NCBI GenBank assembly: GCA_016196755.1
Contig: JACPXC010000019.1
Coordinates: 90,032-154,031, forward strand
DNA: 64,000 nt
Direction: 5' to 3'
Origin: Elusimicrobiota bacterium
GTDB taxonomy: Bacteria; Elusimicrobiota; Elusimicrobia; UBA1565
Numbering within the stretch: position 1 is the first letter of the stretch; each line of letters starts with the position of its first letter. Below the pieces are notes generated by a model. That model was not told where the DNA came from. It did no database searches and saw only the letters and a program-made list of their open reading frames with translations. Positions 39,090 through 47,581 of this stretch are shown in pieces. A program made the translations under genes and the position numbers.

Positions 39090-40427
39090 ATGGACCGCCT
39101 GCGCTACTGGTTCCTGCGCCACGGCACCGGAGTCCTCCACGGCGCGCGGCGCCGCCTGACCCCGGGTGGCTGGCTGGCGCTGGCCTGTCTCATCGGCTCC
39201 GCCGCGCTCGGCATCGACACCAACCAGAGCATGGCCTACCAGGCCTTCTGCCTGGTCATAGAGCTCTTCGCCCTCTCCTGCGCCGCCGCCCTCGCCTGGC
39301 GCCCACGCTTCAGCGCCGCCCGCCGCCTGCCGCGCTTCGGCACGGCCGGCGTGCCCCTGCCCTACACCGCCACGGTCCGCAACGAAGGAAGGAAGGTCCT
39401 ACGCGAGACCGTTCTGCTCGACGAGGCCGCCGACCCGCGTCCGGACTTCGCCCAGTTCAGCGCCGCCAAGACAATGCCGGGCGACAACCCCCTCGAGCGC
39501 CTCTTCGGCGCCGCGCGCTGGCGCCGCCTGCTGGGCCCCCGCCTCCACGAGAGCCAGGCGGGCCGCCCGGTCCCCGACCTCGTCGGCGGCGCCGCGGTCG
39601 ACGCGGCGCTCACGCTGGTCCCCCACAAGCGCGGGGTCCTGCGGCTCGAGGCCCTGACCCTCGGCCGGCCCGACCCGCTGGGCCTCGTCAACGGCCTCGC
39701 GCGCCGGAGCCTGCCGCAGTCGGTCGTCATCCTGCCCAAGCGCTACCCGGTCCCGCGCCTCGACCTGCCCGGCGCGCGGCGCCACCAGCCCGGCGGCGTC
39801 TCGCAGGCCTCGCGGATCGGCGACTCCCAGGAGTTCATGTCGCTGCGCGACTACCGCCCGGGCGACCCGCTGCGGCGCGTCCATTGGCGCAGCTGGGCCA
39901 AGACCGGCGAGCCCGTCGTCAAGGAGTACCAGGACGAGTTCTTCACGCGCCACGCCCTCATCCTCGACACCTTCGCCCCTCCCGGCGGCTCGGCGGCCTT
40001 CGAGGAGGCCGTGTCGGTGGCCGCCTCCTTCGCCTGCACGCTTTTGACCCAGGAGTCCCTGCTCGACCTTCTGTTCCTCGAGAAAGACGTCGTGCGCGTC
40101 ACCGCCGGCCGCGGCCAAGGCGGCGTGTCGGGCATGCTCGAGGTCCTGGCCTGCGCCCAGCCCAGCGCCCGTCCGTTCGCGGATCTTAGGATCAGCGTCT
40201 CGCGCCGCCGCGAGACCCTGAGCGCCTGCCTGGTCGTCCTGCTGGCCGTCGACGAGGAACGTCGCGCGCTCCTCGCCGAGCTGCGCGGCGCCGGGATCCC
40301 GGTCCTGGCCGCCGTCGTAGCCGGGCCCGAGTCGGTCTCCGACGCGGTCTGCGCCGCGCAGGGCCTGCGCCGGCTCGAGCCGGGACGCATCGAGCATGGC
40401 CTCGCCGCGCTCGGGGACTTCACATGA
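39090..40427 (+). CDS. DUF58 domain protein
   Basis: 445 aa. Two hydrophobic segments at about 30-75 (GWLALACLIGSAALGI and FCLVIELFALSCAAALAW) anchor it in the membrane. The soluble domain contains the DUF58 signature SLRDYRPGDPLRRVHWRSWAKTGEPVVKEY at about 250-280, followed by a VWA-like region (HALILDTFAPPGGSAAFEEAVSVAASFA). It is a partner of the MoxR ATPase; the precise role of the trio is unknown in general. ATGA overlap with the transglutaminase gene. Confidence 0.9.
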   Translation: MDRLRYWFLRHGTGVLHGARRRLTPGGWLALACLIGSAALGIDTNQSMAYQAFCLVIELFALSCAAALAWRPRFSAARRLPRFGTAGVPLPYTATVRNEGRKVLRETVLLDEAADPRPDFAQFSAAKTMPGDNPLERLFGAARWRRLLGPRLHESQAGRPVPDLVGGAAVDAALTLVPHKRGVLRLEALTLGRPDPLGLVNGLARRSLPQSVVILPKRYPVPRLDLPGARRHQPGGVSQASRIGDSQEFMSLRDYRPGDPLRRVHWRSWAKTGEPVVKEYQDEFFTRHALILDTFAPPGGSAAFEEAVSVAASFACTLLTQESLLDLLFLEKDVVRVTAGRGQGGVSGMLEVLACAQPSARPFADLRISVSRRRETLSACLVVLLAVDEERRALLAELRGAGIPVLAAVVAGPESVSDAVCAAQGLRRLEPGRIEHGLAALGDFT

Positions 40428-42451
40428 AGGCGCCGCCCTTCCTCATCGGAGCGGCCCTGCTCTTCTGGGCCCAGCAAAGCGGGCTCTGGGCGCTGGGCGT
40501 CGTCCTCGCGCTGGCCGTCGAAGGCGCGCGCTTCTCGGGCCGGCGCTGGCGGCTCTCGGGACCGGACTTCCAGCGGTTGGGGGACCTGTGCACCGTGCTC
40601 TTCGCGGTGCTGGCGCTCTATCTCTACATGACGCGCGAGGGCGGCCGCGCGATGTTCGAGGTCATCATCTGGTTTCCGGTGTCGACCTTCCCGCTCATCG
40701 CCGCGCAGACCCTCTGCGTCGGCGAGCGCATGGACCTGGCCGCCCTGTTCTGGTCGCTGCGCCGCATGCCCGACTCCGCGCCGCGCAAGACGCTGGACGC
40801 CTCCTATCCCTACGCGGCGCTCTGCGCCTGCTGCGCCGGCGCGGCCAACGCGCGCACGCCTGCCTTCTACGTCGGCCTCTTCGCGCTGAGCGCCTGGGCG
40901 CTGTGGGCCAGCCGGCCGCGCTCGCGTCCGGCATGGCAGTGGGCCGCGCTGACCTTGGCGGCCGGCCTGGCCGGCTGGACGGCCCAGGGCACCCTCCATA
41001 CCCTGCAGGGAGACTTCGAGAAGGCGGCCATGGAGATGCTCTTCGGCAGTCCCGACGCGCGCATCGATCCCACCCAGAGCCGCACCGCGATGGGCAGGCT
41101 CGGCCGGCTCAAGCAGTCCGGGGAGATCGTCTGGCGCGTGCGCGCGGCCGCGGGCTCGCCGCCTGAGCTCCTGCGCGCGGCCAGCTACGACTACTACAGC
41201 GGCGGACAGTGGCAGTCGAAAGAACAGGCCTTCTTCGACCTGCCGCTGGCCGGCGACGGCTGGCGTCTGGCCGCCGGAGAGCCGTCCGGCGCGCCGCTGA
41301 CGGTCGTCGGCGTGCGCTCCGACCCGGCCGGGATCCTGCCGCTGCCCCACGGGGCGACCCGCATCGGCGGCCTGCCGCTGGCCGCCCTCTCCGCCAACCG
41401 TCTCGGCAGCGTCCAGGCCGTCTCGGACTCGCCGTTCGTCGAGTACGCCGCGGCCTCGGGCCCCCCGGGGGCGCGCGACGGCCCGCCCGGTCCGCGCGAC
41501 CTGGAGCTCCCCGCGGAGGACGCCGAGGCGCTGACCGCCTTGGCGCGCGAGCTCGGCCTCTCGTCTGGGCACCCCGAGCGCTCGGCGGCTCTCGCGGCGC
41601 GCTTCTTCGCGGAGGGCTTCACCTACTCGCTGTTTCAAGAGCAGGCCAGCGCGCGCCCCTTGCGGGACTTCCTGTTCGAGACGCGCTCGGGGCACTGCGA
41701 GTACTTCGCCACCGCCGCGGTTCTGCTCCTGCGCGCGGGCGGCATCCCCGCGCGCTACGCCACCGGCTACGCGGTGCGGGAGTTCAGCGCCCTCGAGGGC
41801 GCCTATCTCCTGCGCCAGCGCCACGGCCACGCCTGGACCCTGGCCCGCTTGGGTGAGCGCTGGGTCGAGCTCGACACCACCCCCGCGACCTGGGCCGAGG
41901 CCGAGGAGGAGCGCCGCTCGCTCTTGGAGCCGCTCATGGACCTCCTCGCTTGGGCGCGCGTCGGGGTCTCGCGCCTGCGCTGGACCCCGGGCCGCGGCGG
42001 CGGCCGCAAGACCGCGGCTTGGCTCCTGCTCATCGTCCTGGCCTGGGTGCTGTGGCGGGCCGCGCCGACCCTCGGCGCCGCCAGCGAGACGATCACGGAA
42101 GCCCCGCCCGTCGAGCGGCCGGGCGCGGACTCGGGCTTCTACACGCTGGAGGAGGCCTTGGCGCGGGAAGGGCTCGGCCGCCGGCTCTGGGAGACGACCG
42201 CCGAGTGGCTCGAGCGCGTCGCCCCGTCCCTGGACTCCGACGCGGCCGACCGAGCGCTATCGCGAGGAAGTGCCGCTTCCGAGGCCTTGGGAGCGGCCGC
42301 GCGCCTGCGCGCATTGGCCGCCCTGCACATCCGTTGCCGCTTCGACCCCCAGGGGCTGGCGGCCGCCGAGCGCGCCGCGCTAGAGTCAGGCTGCGGGGCT
42401 TGGCTGGCTCAGCGCGCGACGACGGCCGCGCCGCGGTCCAAGAGCGACTGA
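40424..42451 (+). CDS. TgpA-like membrane protein with transglutaminase-like domain
   Basis: 675 aa. Several hydrophobic segments occupy about 1-190 (LIGAALLFWAQQSGLWALGVVLAL, LCTVLFAVLALYLYM, and others), then a periplasmic part. The Cys-His-Asp triad of the transglutaminase-like fold is visible as Cys425 (RSGHCEYFATAAVLLLRAGG), His469 (HGHAWTLARL) and Asp484 (VELDTTPA). A further membrane segment follows (TAAWLLLIVLAWVLWRAAP), then a cytoplasmic tail that may be DUF4129-like (ALAREGLGRRLWETTAEWLERV). The 3' end overlaps the convergent aldo/keto reductase gene by 43 nt. Confidence 0.9.
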   Translation: MKAPPFLIGAALLFWAQQSGLWALGVVLALAVEGARFSGRRWRLSGPDFQRLGDLCTVLFAVLALYLYMTREGGRAMFEVIIWFPVSTFPLIAAQTLCVGERMDLAALFWSLRRMPDSAPRKTLDASYPYAALCACCAGAANARTPAFYVGLFALSAWALWASRPRSRPAWQWAALTLAAGLAGWTAQGTLHTLQGDFEKAAMEMLFGSPDARIDPTQSRTAMGRLGRLKQSGEIVWRVRAAAGSPPELLRAASYDYYSGGQWQSKEQAFFDLPLAGDGWRLAAGEPSGAPLTVVGVRSDPAGILPLPHGATRIGGLPLAALSANRLGSVQAVSDSPFVEYAAASGPPGARDGPPGPRDLELPAEDAEALTALARELGLSSGHPERSAALAARFFAEGFTYSLFQEQASARPLRDFLFETRSGHCEYFATAAVLLLRAGGIPARYATGYAVREFSALEGAYLLRQRHGHAWTLARLGERWVELDTTPATWAEAEEERRSLLEPLMDLLAWARVGVSRLRWTPGRGGGRKTAAWLLLIVLAWVLWRAAPTLGAASETITEAPPVERPGADSGFYTLEEALAREGLGRRLWETTAEWLERVAPSLDSDAADRALSRGSAASEALGAAARLRALAALHIRCRFDPQGLAAAERAALESGCGAWLAQRATTAAPRSKSD

Positions 42452-43362
42452 ACCGCCGGCGAGAGCGGCCGCGCGGCCAGGCATTCCCGAAGCTGGGCCG
42501 GCGTACGTGCGCCGACGACCGCCGCCGCCATGAACGGTTTGCCGATGACCCAGCCCAGCGCGGTCTGCGCGGGGGTCAAGCCCTCCAGCGCCGCGGCCTT
42601 CTCCAAGAGCTCCACGAGCCCCGAGAGCCGCGCCTCGGGCAGAGGCGGATAGGCCTTCTCGGGGTCCTTGCGGCGCCCTTCCGCGCGCGCGGCCCCGCGG
42701 TACTTGCCGCTGAGAAATCCCCCGCCCAACGGGCTCCAAGCCAAGGCCGACACGCCGGCCTCGGCGTGCAGCTTGGCCAGGTCGGCCGCCCCGCCCGGGG
42801 CGGCCAGGCTGAGCTGGACCTCGTTGAACTCGAAGCGCGGCCGCTTCTTGCCGGCCCAGGCCAGGCAGGTCCGGACCAGGTCGGGAGGGAAGTTCGAGCA
42901 GCCCAGCACGCGCGCCTTGCCCTGGCGCTGGGCATGGGCGAAGGCCTCGAGAGACTCCTCGATGGGCACGTCGGGGTCGGCGTAGTGCGGCATGAAGAGG
43001 TCGACGTGGTCGGTCTTGAGGCGCTTGAGGCTGGCGTCGAGGCCCGTGCCGATGTGCTTGGCCGAGAGCCCGCCGGAGGCCGGGTCGCCGGGGAGCATGT
43101 GGGCGCGGACCTTGGTGGCGATGAGGAACTTCCCGCGCCGCCCCTTGAGGATCTTCCCAAGCAGGCTCTCGGCGGCCCCGTAGCCGTAGATGTCGGCGGT
43201 GTCGATGAGGTTCACCCCGGCCTCCGCGGCGACATCGACGAGGACGCGGGCGCCGGCCTCGTCGACCAGACCCGACCCATGCCAGTCCGAGCCGAAGTTC
43301 ATCGTCCCAAGAGCCAGGACGCCGACCTCGAGCCCCGATTTCCCCAACGCTCGCTTGAGCAC
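42409..43362 (-). CDS. Aldo/keto reductase
   Basis: 317 aa from a GTG at 43362; a TTG three bases upstream is possible, but the GTG lies exactly 6 nt after a TATAAT box. Family landmarks are the N-terminal strand VLALGTMNFG, DTADIYGYGAAESLLGKIL with the catalytic Asp and Tyr, FLIATKVR with the Lys, HVDLFMPHYADP with the His, LGCSNFPPDLV and AWSPLGGGFLSGKYRG. These enzymes reduce carbonyls with NADPH. The substrate is not predictable; a stand-alone gene. Confidence 0.9.
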   Translation of the reverse strand: MLKRALGKSGLEVGVLALGTMNFGSDWHGSGLVDEAGARVLVDVAAEAGVNLIDTADIYGYGAAESLLGKILKGRRGKFLIATKVRAHMLPGDPASGGLSAKHIGTGLDASLKRLKTDHVDLFMPHYADPDVPIEESLEAFAHAQRQGKARVLGCSNFPPDLVRTCLAWAGKKRPRFEFNEVQLSLAAPGGAADLAKLHAEAGVSALAWSPLGGGFLSGKYRGAARAEGRRKDPEKAYPPLPEARLSGLVELLEKAAALEGLTPAQTALGWVIGKPFMAAAVVGARTPAQLRECLAARPLSPAVQSLLDRGAAVVAR

Positions 43363-43368
43363 CAAGTG

Positions 43369-43374
43369 ATTATA
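43369..43374 (-). promoter_or_regulatory. Consensus -10 box of the aldo/keto reductase gene
   Basis: Perfect TATAAT on the minus strand with 6 nt to the GTG at 43362. No good -35 is seen. Confidence 0.55.
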
Positions 43375-43413
43375 TCGGGGATGACATGGGCTTTCCTTGA
43401 AACTAAAGGGTAA

Positions 43414-43442
43414 TTGACGGGGAGGCGGTGGGCCGTTAGACT
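43414..43442 (+). promoter_or_regulatory. Promoter of the receiver-histidine kinase gene
   Basis: TTGACG (43414-43419), 17-nt spacer, TAGACT (43437-43442), ATG at 43452 after 9 nt. Confidence 0.65.
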
Positions 43443-43451
43443 CCTTGATAC

Positions 43452-44579
43452 ATGGCGCGCCCCGAGAAGATCCTCATCGTGGACGACGACGAGTCGTGGC
43501 TCGAGGTCTGCCGGATCGGCATGGAGACCCTGGGCTTCGCGCCCGAGACCTCCCACTCAGGCAACGACGCGCTGAGGCTGATCGAGAAGGCCCAGTACAA
43601 CCTCGTCATCACCGACCTGCAGATGCCGCCGCCCGGCGACGGCCGCGCGGTGACGCTGGGCGTCAAGACGCGCTGGCCGACCACCGACGTAATCCTGATG
43701 ACCGCCGCCCCGACGATCTCGAGCGCGGTGGCGGTGCTCAAGGACGGCGCCAGCGACTACCTCATCAAGCCCTTCTCGATGGAGGCCTTCGAGATCGTCG
43801 TCGATCGCGTGCTGACCGCGCGGCGCCAGAGCGCCGAGCTGGCCGTCGAGCGCCGCCTGCGCGAGGAGCTCGAGGCCGCCTACGCCGAGCTCAAGCACTT
43901 GGACAAACTCAAGGAAGGCTTCCTGGCCCGGGTCAGCCACGAGCTCAACACCCCCTTGGCCGCCGCCTCGCTGGCCGTGGCGCTCCTGGCCGAGGAGATG
44001 AAGGCCGACGACCCCTTGAAGCGGCACTTAAACCGCGCCAACGACGCGATGGCGCGCCTGCGCGAGGTCATCGAGAACCTGCTGGCGTTCGTCGACCTCC
44101 AGAAGCCCGACATGGAGGTCCACGGCGTCCCGACGCCGCTGGCGCCTCTTCTAGAGGAGGTCCTGCGCGAGCATGAGCGCCTGGCCCGCACCAAGGCCTT
44201 GGTCGTGACCGTCGACATCCCCCCCGACCTGCCCGACCTGCGCCTGCACCGCGAGCTCATGAAGCGGGCCTTCGGCCACCTGGTCAAGAACGCCATCTAC
44301 TTCAACCGCCCAGGCGGCCGCCTGCAGGTCTCGGCGCGGCGGCTCCAGCATTGGGTCTCGGTGACCATCACCGACACCGGCGAGGGCCTCCCGGCCGACC
44401 AACAGGCCGTGGTCTTCGACGCCTTCTATCAGGTCGCCGAGTACATGACCCGCACCGTCGGCGGCCTGGGGCTGGGGCTGTCGCTCGTCAAGCGCATCGT
44501 CGAGGCCCACAAGGGCGTGGTGCGGCTGGACTCGAAGGCCGGCGAAGGCACGACGGTGGCCGTCCAGCTTCCCCTTTAA
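43452..44579 (+). CDS. Receiver domain fused to histidine kinase
   Basis: 375 aa. Residues 1-125 are a response regulator receiver domain: acidic pocket Asp11-13, phosphoacceptor Asp55 (NLVITDLQMP), Lys106 (YLIKPFS). A short coiled linker (SAELAVERRLREELEAAYAEL) leads to the HisKA domain with His163 in RVSHELNTPLAAASLAVALL, and the HATPase_c domain shows the N box HLVKNAIYFN, G1 ITDTGEGLP and G2 GGLGLGLSLVKRIVEAH. No sensor or membrane segment: a cytosolic kinase controlled by phosphorylation of its own receiver. No cognate output regulator is encoded nearby. Its stop overlaps the stop of the convergent transporter gene. Confidence 0.92.
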   Translation: MARPEKILIVDDDESWLEVCRIGMETLGFAPETSHSGNDALRLIEKAQYNLVITDLQMPPPGDGRAVTLGVKTRWPTTDVILMTAAPTISSAVAVLKDGASDYLIKPFSMEAFEIVVDRVLTARRQSAELAVERRLREELEAAYAELKHLDKLKEGFLARVSHELNTPLAAASLAVALLAEEMKADDPLKRHLNRANDAMARLREVIENLLAFVDLQKPDMEVHGVPTPLAPLLEEVLREHERLARTKALVVTVDIPPDLPDLRLHRELMKRAFGHLVKNAIYFNRPGGRLQVSARRLQHWVSVTITDTGEGLPADQQAVVFDAFYQVAEYMTRTVGGLGLGLSLVKRIVEAHKGVVRLDSKAGEGTTVAVQLPL

Positions 44580-45462
44580 GACGTCGGTTCGGCGTCCACC
44601 CCGCCGTTGGCCAGCCAGACCGCCGCGAGGACCAGCGGCGCCCCGAGCAGGAGCCCGGCGTCGACGCGCTCGCCGGCGAGGAGCACGCCCAGGGACACCG
44701 CCACCACCGGGTTCACGTAGGCGTAGACCGCCACGCGCTCGGTGGGCAGGTGGGCCAGCGCGTAGGTATAAGCCGTAAATCCTATGACCGAGCCCGCGAA
44801 GGTGAGGTAGAAGAGCGCCAGCCAGCCGTCCGGGCCGGGGTGCCAGCGCGCGCCCTCGCCGGAGAGCAGGCCCAGGCTCACCGCGGTGGCTCCTCCCACG
44901 AGCTTCTGGAACGCCACCGCGCCGATGGGGTCGGACCCGTGCGGCCGGCGCTTGGTGTAGAGCGAGGCCCAGGCCCAGATCCCGGTACCGATGATGACGG
45001 CCAAGACGCCGGCGGCGGAGCCAGGCCCCAGGCCGCCGGAGCGGTCCGGGCGCGACAGCACGGCCACGCCGGCCAGGCCCAAGGCCACGCCGGCCCAGCC
45101 GCGCCCCGTGACGCGCTCGCCGCCGGCCCGGGCCAGGAGGACCAGCCAGAGCGGCGTGATCGCCACGAGCAGCGAGGCCACGCCCGAGGGCAGGCGCATC
45201 AGCGCCCAGGCCAGGATGCTGTTGGCCACGCCGAGCATCAGGGCCGCCGCCAGGGCCAGCGGGCCGCGGTCGGCGCGCGCCGGGAAGCGCCGGCCCGACA
45301 ACGCGGCGTAGGCCGTCAGGATGACCCCCGCCAAGCAGAAGCGCACCCCGCTAAAGAGCAGCGGCGGCATCTCGCGCACGCCGACCTTGATGGCCAGAAG
45401 GTCGTGCCCCAAAAGAAACAAACGGCGGCCAGGGCCCAGAGCGCCTTCGTCCGCACCGTCAC
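44576..45462 (-). CDS. EamA/DMT-family transporter, reading frame broken by an apparent 1-nt deletion
   Basis: From the GTG at 45462 the frame reads TVRTKALWALAAVCFFWGTTF and then goes out of frame; the expected continuation LAIKVGVREMPPLLFSGVRF is found in the next frame. One base (a C on the coding strand) is missing near 45405. The repaired product of about 295 aa has ten hydrophobic helices and two EamA repeats (first WGTTFLAIKVG; second GIWAWASLYTKRRP... FYLTFAGSVIGFTAYTYAL), ending in a short polar tail. DMT proteins export amino acids or metabolites. Either a recent pseudogene or a sequencing/assembly error; an internal start downstream would give a truncated protein lacking the first helix. 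Confidence 0.8.
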
Positions 45463-45956
45463 TAGAGGAGACCGAGGAAGGAGACCACGCCGAGGACGGC
45501 CGACTCGGGTATGGGGGGACGCACGATGCCCGGCACGCCGGGCTGGCGCTTGAGCACGCTGCCGTCGGGACCCGTGACGATGAACTGCGGCACCCCGCCC
45601 GAGAGCGGCAGGCGGCCCTCCGGGTCGAGCAAGGTCTTCGGCCCGAAGGCGCGCGCGTACTCGGCCACCGCCCCCGCCCCGTCGCGCCCGACCACCACGC
45701 GCGCGGGGACGCCCCGGGCGTCGAGGAAGGAGACGACGGCATTGATGAGTTCGGTGGAGGATCGGCAGACCCCGCACCAGGGCGCCACGTAGACGGTCAG
45801 GCACTTGGCGGCCGGACAGGCGTTCCAGACCACCGGCTGGCCCTCGGCGGCGGCAAGCGCCAACGGCTCCGCCGGGGCCGAGGGGCGGAACATGACGACG
45901 GCAGCCGCGAGGACGGCGGCGACGGGCCAGAAGCGGAGCAGGCGGCGGGCGTCCAT
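45462..45956 (-). CDS. Membrane-anchored thioredoxin-like protein
   Basis: 164 aa from the ATG at 45956. One N-terminal hydrophobic helix (LLRFWPVAAVLAAAVVMF) acts as anchor or uncleaved signal. The thioredoxin-type active site is VYVAPWCGVCRSS (CGVC), followed by the cis-Pro segment GGVPQFIVTGPDGSVL. Probably a periplasmic thiol-disulfide protein. A conserved extra Cys pair lies before the active site (NACPAAKC). The stop overlaps the GTG of the EamA gene by 1 nt, so the two are co-transcribed. Confidence 0.8.
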   Translation of the reverse strand: MDARRLLRFWPVAAVLAAAVVMFRPSAPAEPLALAAAEGQPVVWNACPAAKCLTVYVAPWCGVCRSSTELINAVVSFLDARGVPARVVVGRDGAGAVAEYARAFGPKTLLDPEGRLPLSGGVPQFIVTGPDGSVLKRQPGVPGIVRPPIPESAVLGVVSFLGLL

Positions 45957-45969
45957 GGGACTATTCCTT

Positions 45970-45980
45970 AATACTATACT
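45970..45980. promoter_or_regulatory. Divergent promoter patch between thioredoxin-like and GmhA-like genes
   Basis: The 36-nt gap is AT-rich. On the plus strand TATACT (45975-45980) lies 12 nt before the ATG at 45993. On the minus strand TATAGT (45974-45979) lies 17 nt before the ATG at 45956. The -35 boxes are not clear for either. Confidence 0.4.
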
Positions 45981-45992
45981 TGATCGCTCCCG

Positions 45993-46598
45993 ATGAATCC
46001 CTCCGGCAAGCCCTATCCCGTCGGACCAGGCGGCCTTTCCCCCGCGGATTTCGCGCGCTGGTACAGCGACGCCTCCGGGGCGGCTTGGTCGTCGCTGGAT
46101 ATGGACGCGGTCGGACGCCTGGTCGCCGAGGTCTTGGACGTCCGTCGGCGCGGCGCCGCGGTCTACGTGATGGGCAACGGCGGCTCGGCCGCCACCTCGT
46201 CGCACATCGCCACCGACCTCTGCAAGACCGCGGCCGTGGCCGGCAAGCCCCCGATCCGCTGCGTCTCGCTGGCCGACAACGCCTCCTTCATCACCGCGGC
46301 CGGCAACGACATCGGCTTTGCGGCGATCTTCACCGCCCAGCTCGACGGCCTCCTGCGCGAGGGCGACCTCGTGCTCATGGTCAGCGGCAGCGGCAACTCG
46401 GCCAACCTCCTCACCGCGGCGGCACTGGCCAAGGAGCGCGGGGCGCGCACCGCGGCCCTGCTGGGCTTTGACGGCGGCAAGCTCAAGCCCCTAGTCGACG
46501 TCCCCGTGCTCGTCAAGAGCGAGCAGTACGGCGTCATCGAGGATCTGCACCTGGCCGTGGGCCACATCGTCGCGTTCTTCATGCATCAGGAGCGCTGA
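45993..46598 (+). CDS. gmhA: SIS-domain phosphoheptose isomerase-like protein
   Basis: 201 aa. Residues 57-75 (VYVMGNGGSAATSSHIATDL) and SGSGNSANLLTAA at about 130 are the sugar-phosphate-binding loops of the GmhA/DiaA branch of SIS proteins. GmhA turns sedoheptulose 7-phosphate into heptose 7-phosphate. It is the first of four tightly coupled genes that include a heptose kinase/adenylyltransferase-like fusion, which supports heptose metabolism. It overlaps the next gene as TGATG. Confidence 0.85.
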   Translation: MNPSGKPYPVGPGGLSPADFARWYSDASGAAWSSLDMDAVGRLVAEVLDVRRRGAAVYVMGNGGSAATSSHIATDLCKTAAVAGKPPIRCVSLADNASFITAAGNDIGFAAIFTAQLDGLLREGDLVLMVSGSGNSANLLTAAALAKERGARTAALLGFDGGKLKPLVDVPVLVKSEQYGVIEDLHLAVGHIVAFFMHQER

Positions 46599-47581
46599 TG
46601 CGGACCCTCGTCACCGGCGGGGCGGGGTTCATCGGCAGCCACTTAGTCGACGCCCTGCTGGCCCAGGGCCACCAAGTCCTGGTCTTAGACGACCTCTCCA
46701 ACGGCCGCGAACAGAACCTCGCCGAGGCCAAGAAGAACCCGGCCTTCGCCTTCAAGCGCGCCGATTGCGCGGACCTGGCCGCCATCCGCGCCTCCTTCGA
46801 CGGGGTCGACTGGGTCTTCCACCTGGCCGCCCTGGCCGACATCGTGCCCTCGATCGTCGAGCCGATCAAGTACCACCGCGCCAACGTCGACACCACGGCC
46901 TGCGTGCTCGAAGCCGCCCGCGCGGCCGGCGCCAAGCGCCTGGTCTACGCGGCCTCCTCGTCCTGCTACGGCCTGCCCGACCGCTTCCCGACCCCCGAGG
47001 ACGCGCCGATCCGCCCGATGTACCCCTACGCGCTGACCAAGCGCCTCGGCGAGGAGATGGTCCTGCACTGGGCGCAGACCTACAAGATGGGCGCCCTGGC
47101 CCTGCGGCTCTTCAACGTCTACGGCCCAAGGGCGCGCACCTCGGGCACCTACGGCGCGGTGTTCGGGGTCTTCCTGGCCCAGAAGCTGGCGGGCAAGCCC
47201 TTCACCGTGGTCGGCGACGGCACCCAGACCCGCGACTTCACCTACGTCACCGACGTCGCCGCCGCCTTCATCGCCGCGGCCGCCTCCGACGCCCGCGGCG
47301 AGACCTTCAACGTCGGCTCCGGCGGCACCTACTCGGTCAACGAGCTCGTCAAGCTCCTAGGCGGCCCGACCGCCCCGGTGCCCAGGCGCCCCGGCGAGCC
47401 CGACAAGACCTTCGCCGACATCACCCGGATCAAGGCGCGCCTAGGCTGGGCGCCCAAGGTCTCCTTCCCCGAGGGCGTGGCCAAGGTCGTGGCCGGCATC
47501 GAGGGCTGGCGCGACGCCCCGGTCTGGGACCAGGGCTCGATCGCCGAGTCGACCAAGGACTGGTTCAAGTACCTCTCATGA
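46598..47581 (+). CDS. NAD-dependent sugar epimerase/dehydratase (extended SDR)
   Basis: 327 aa. VTGGAGFIGSHL (5-16) is the NAD-binding GxxGxxG, and Tyr144-x-x-x-Lys148 (YALTK) with the SSSCYG segment gives the catalytic triad. RDFTYVTDVAAAFIAAA and FNVGSGGTYSVNELV are typical of the UDP-glucose 4-epimerase-like group. Probable substrate is a nucleotide-activated sugar. The start and stop overlap its neighbours, so it is translationally coupled. Confidence 0.88.
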   Translation: MRTLVTGGAGFIGSHLVDALLAQGHQVLVLDDLSNGREQNLAEAKKNPAFAFKRADCADLAAIRASFDGVDWVFHLAALADIVPSIVEPIKYHRANVDTTACVLEAARAAGAKRLVYAASSSCYGLPDRFPTPEDAPIRPMYPYALTKRLGEEMVLHWAQTYKMGALALRLFNVYGPRARTSGTYGAVFGVFLAQKLAGKPFTVVGDGTQTRDFTYVTDVAAAFIAAAASDARGETFNVGSGGTYSVNELVKLLGGPTAPVPRRPGEPDKTFADITRIKARLGWAPKVSFPEGVAKVVAGIEGWRDAPVWDQGSIAESTKDWFKYLS

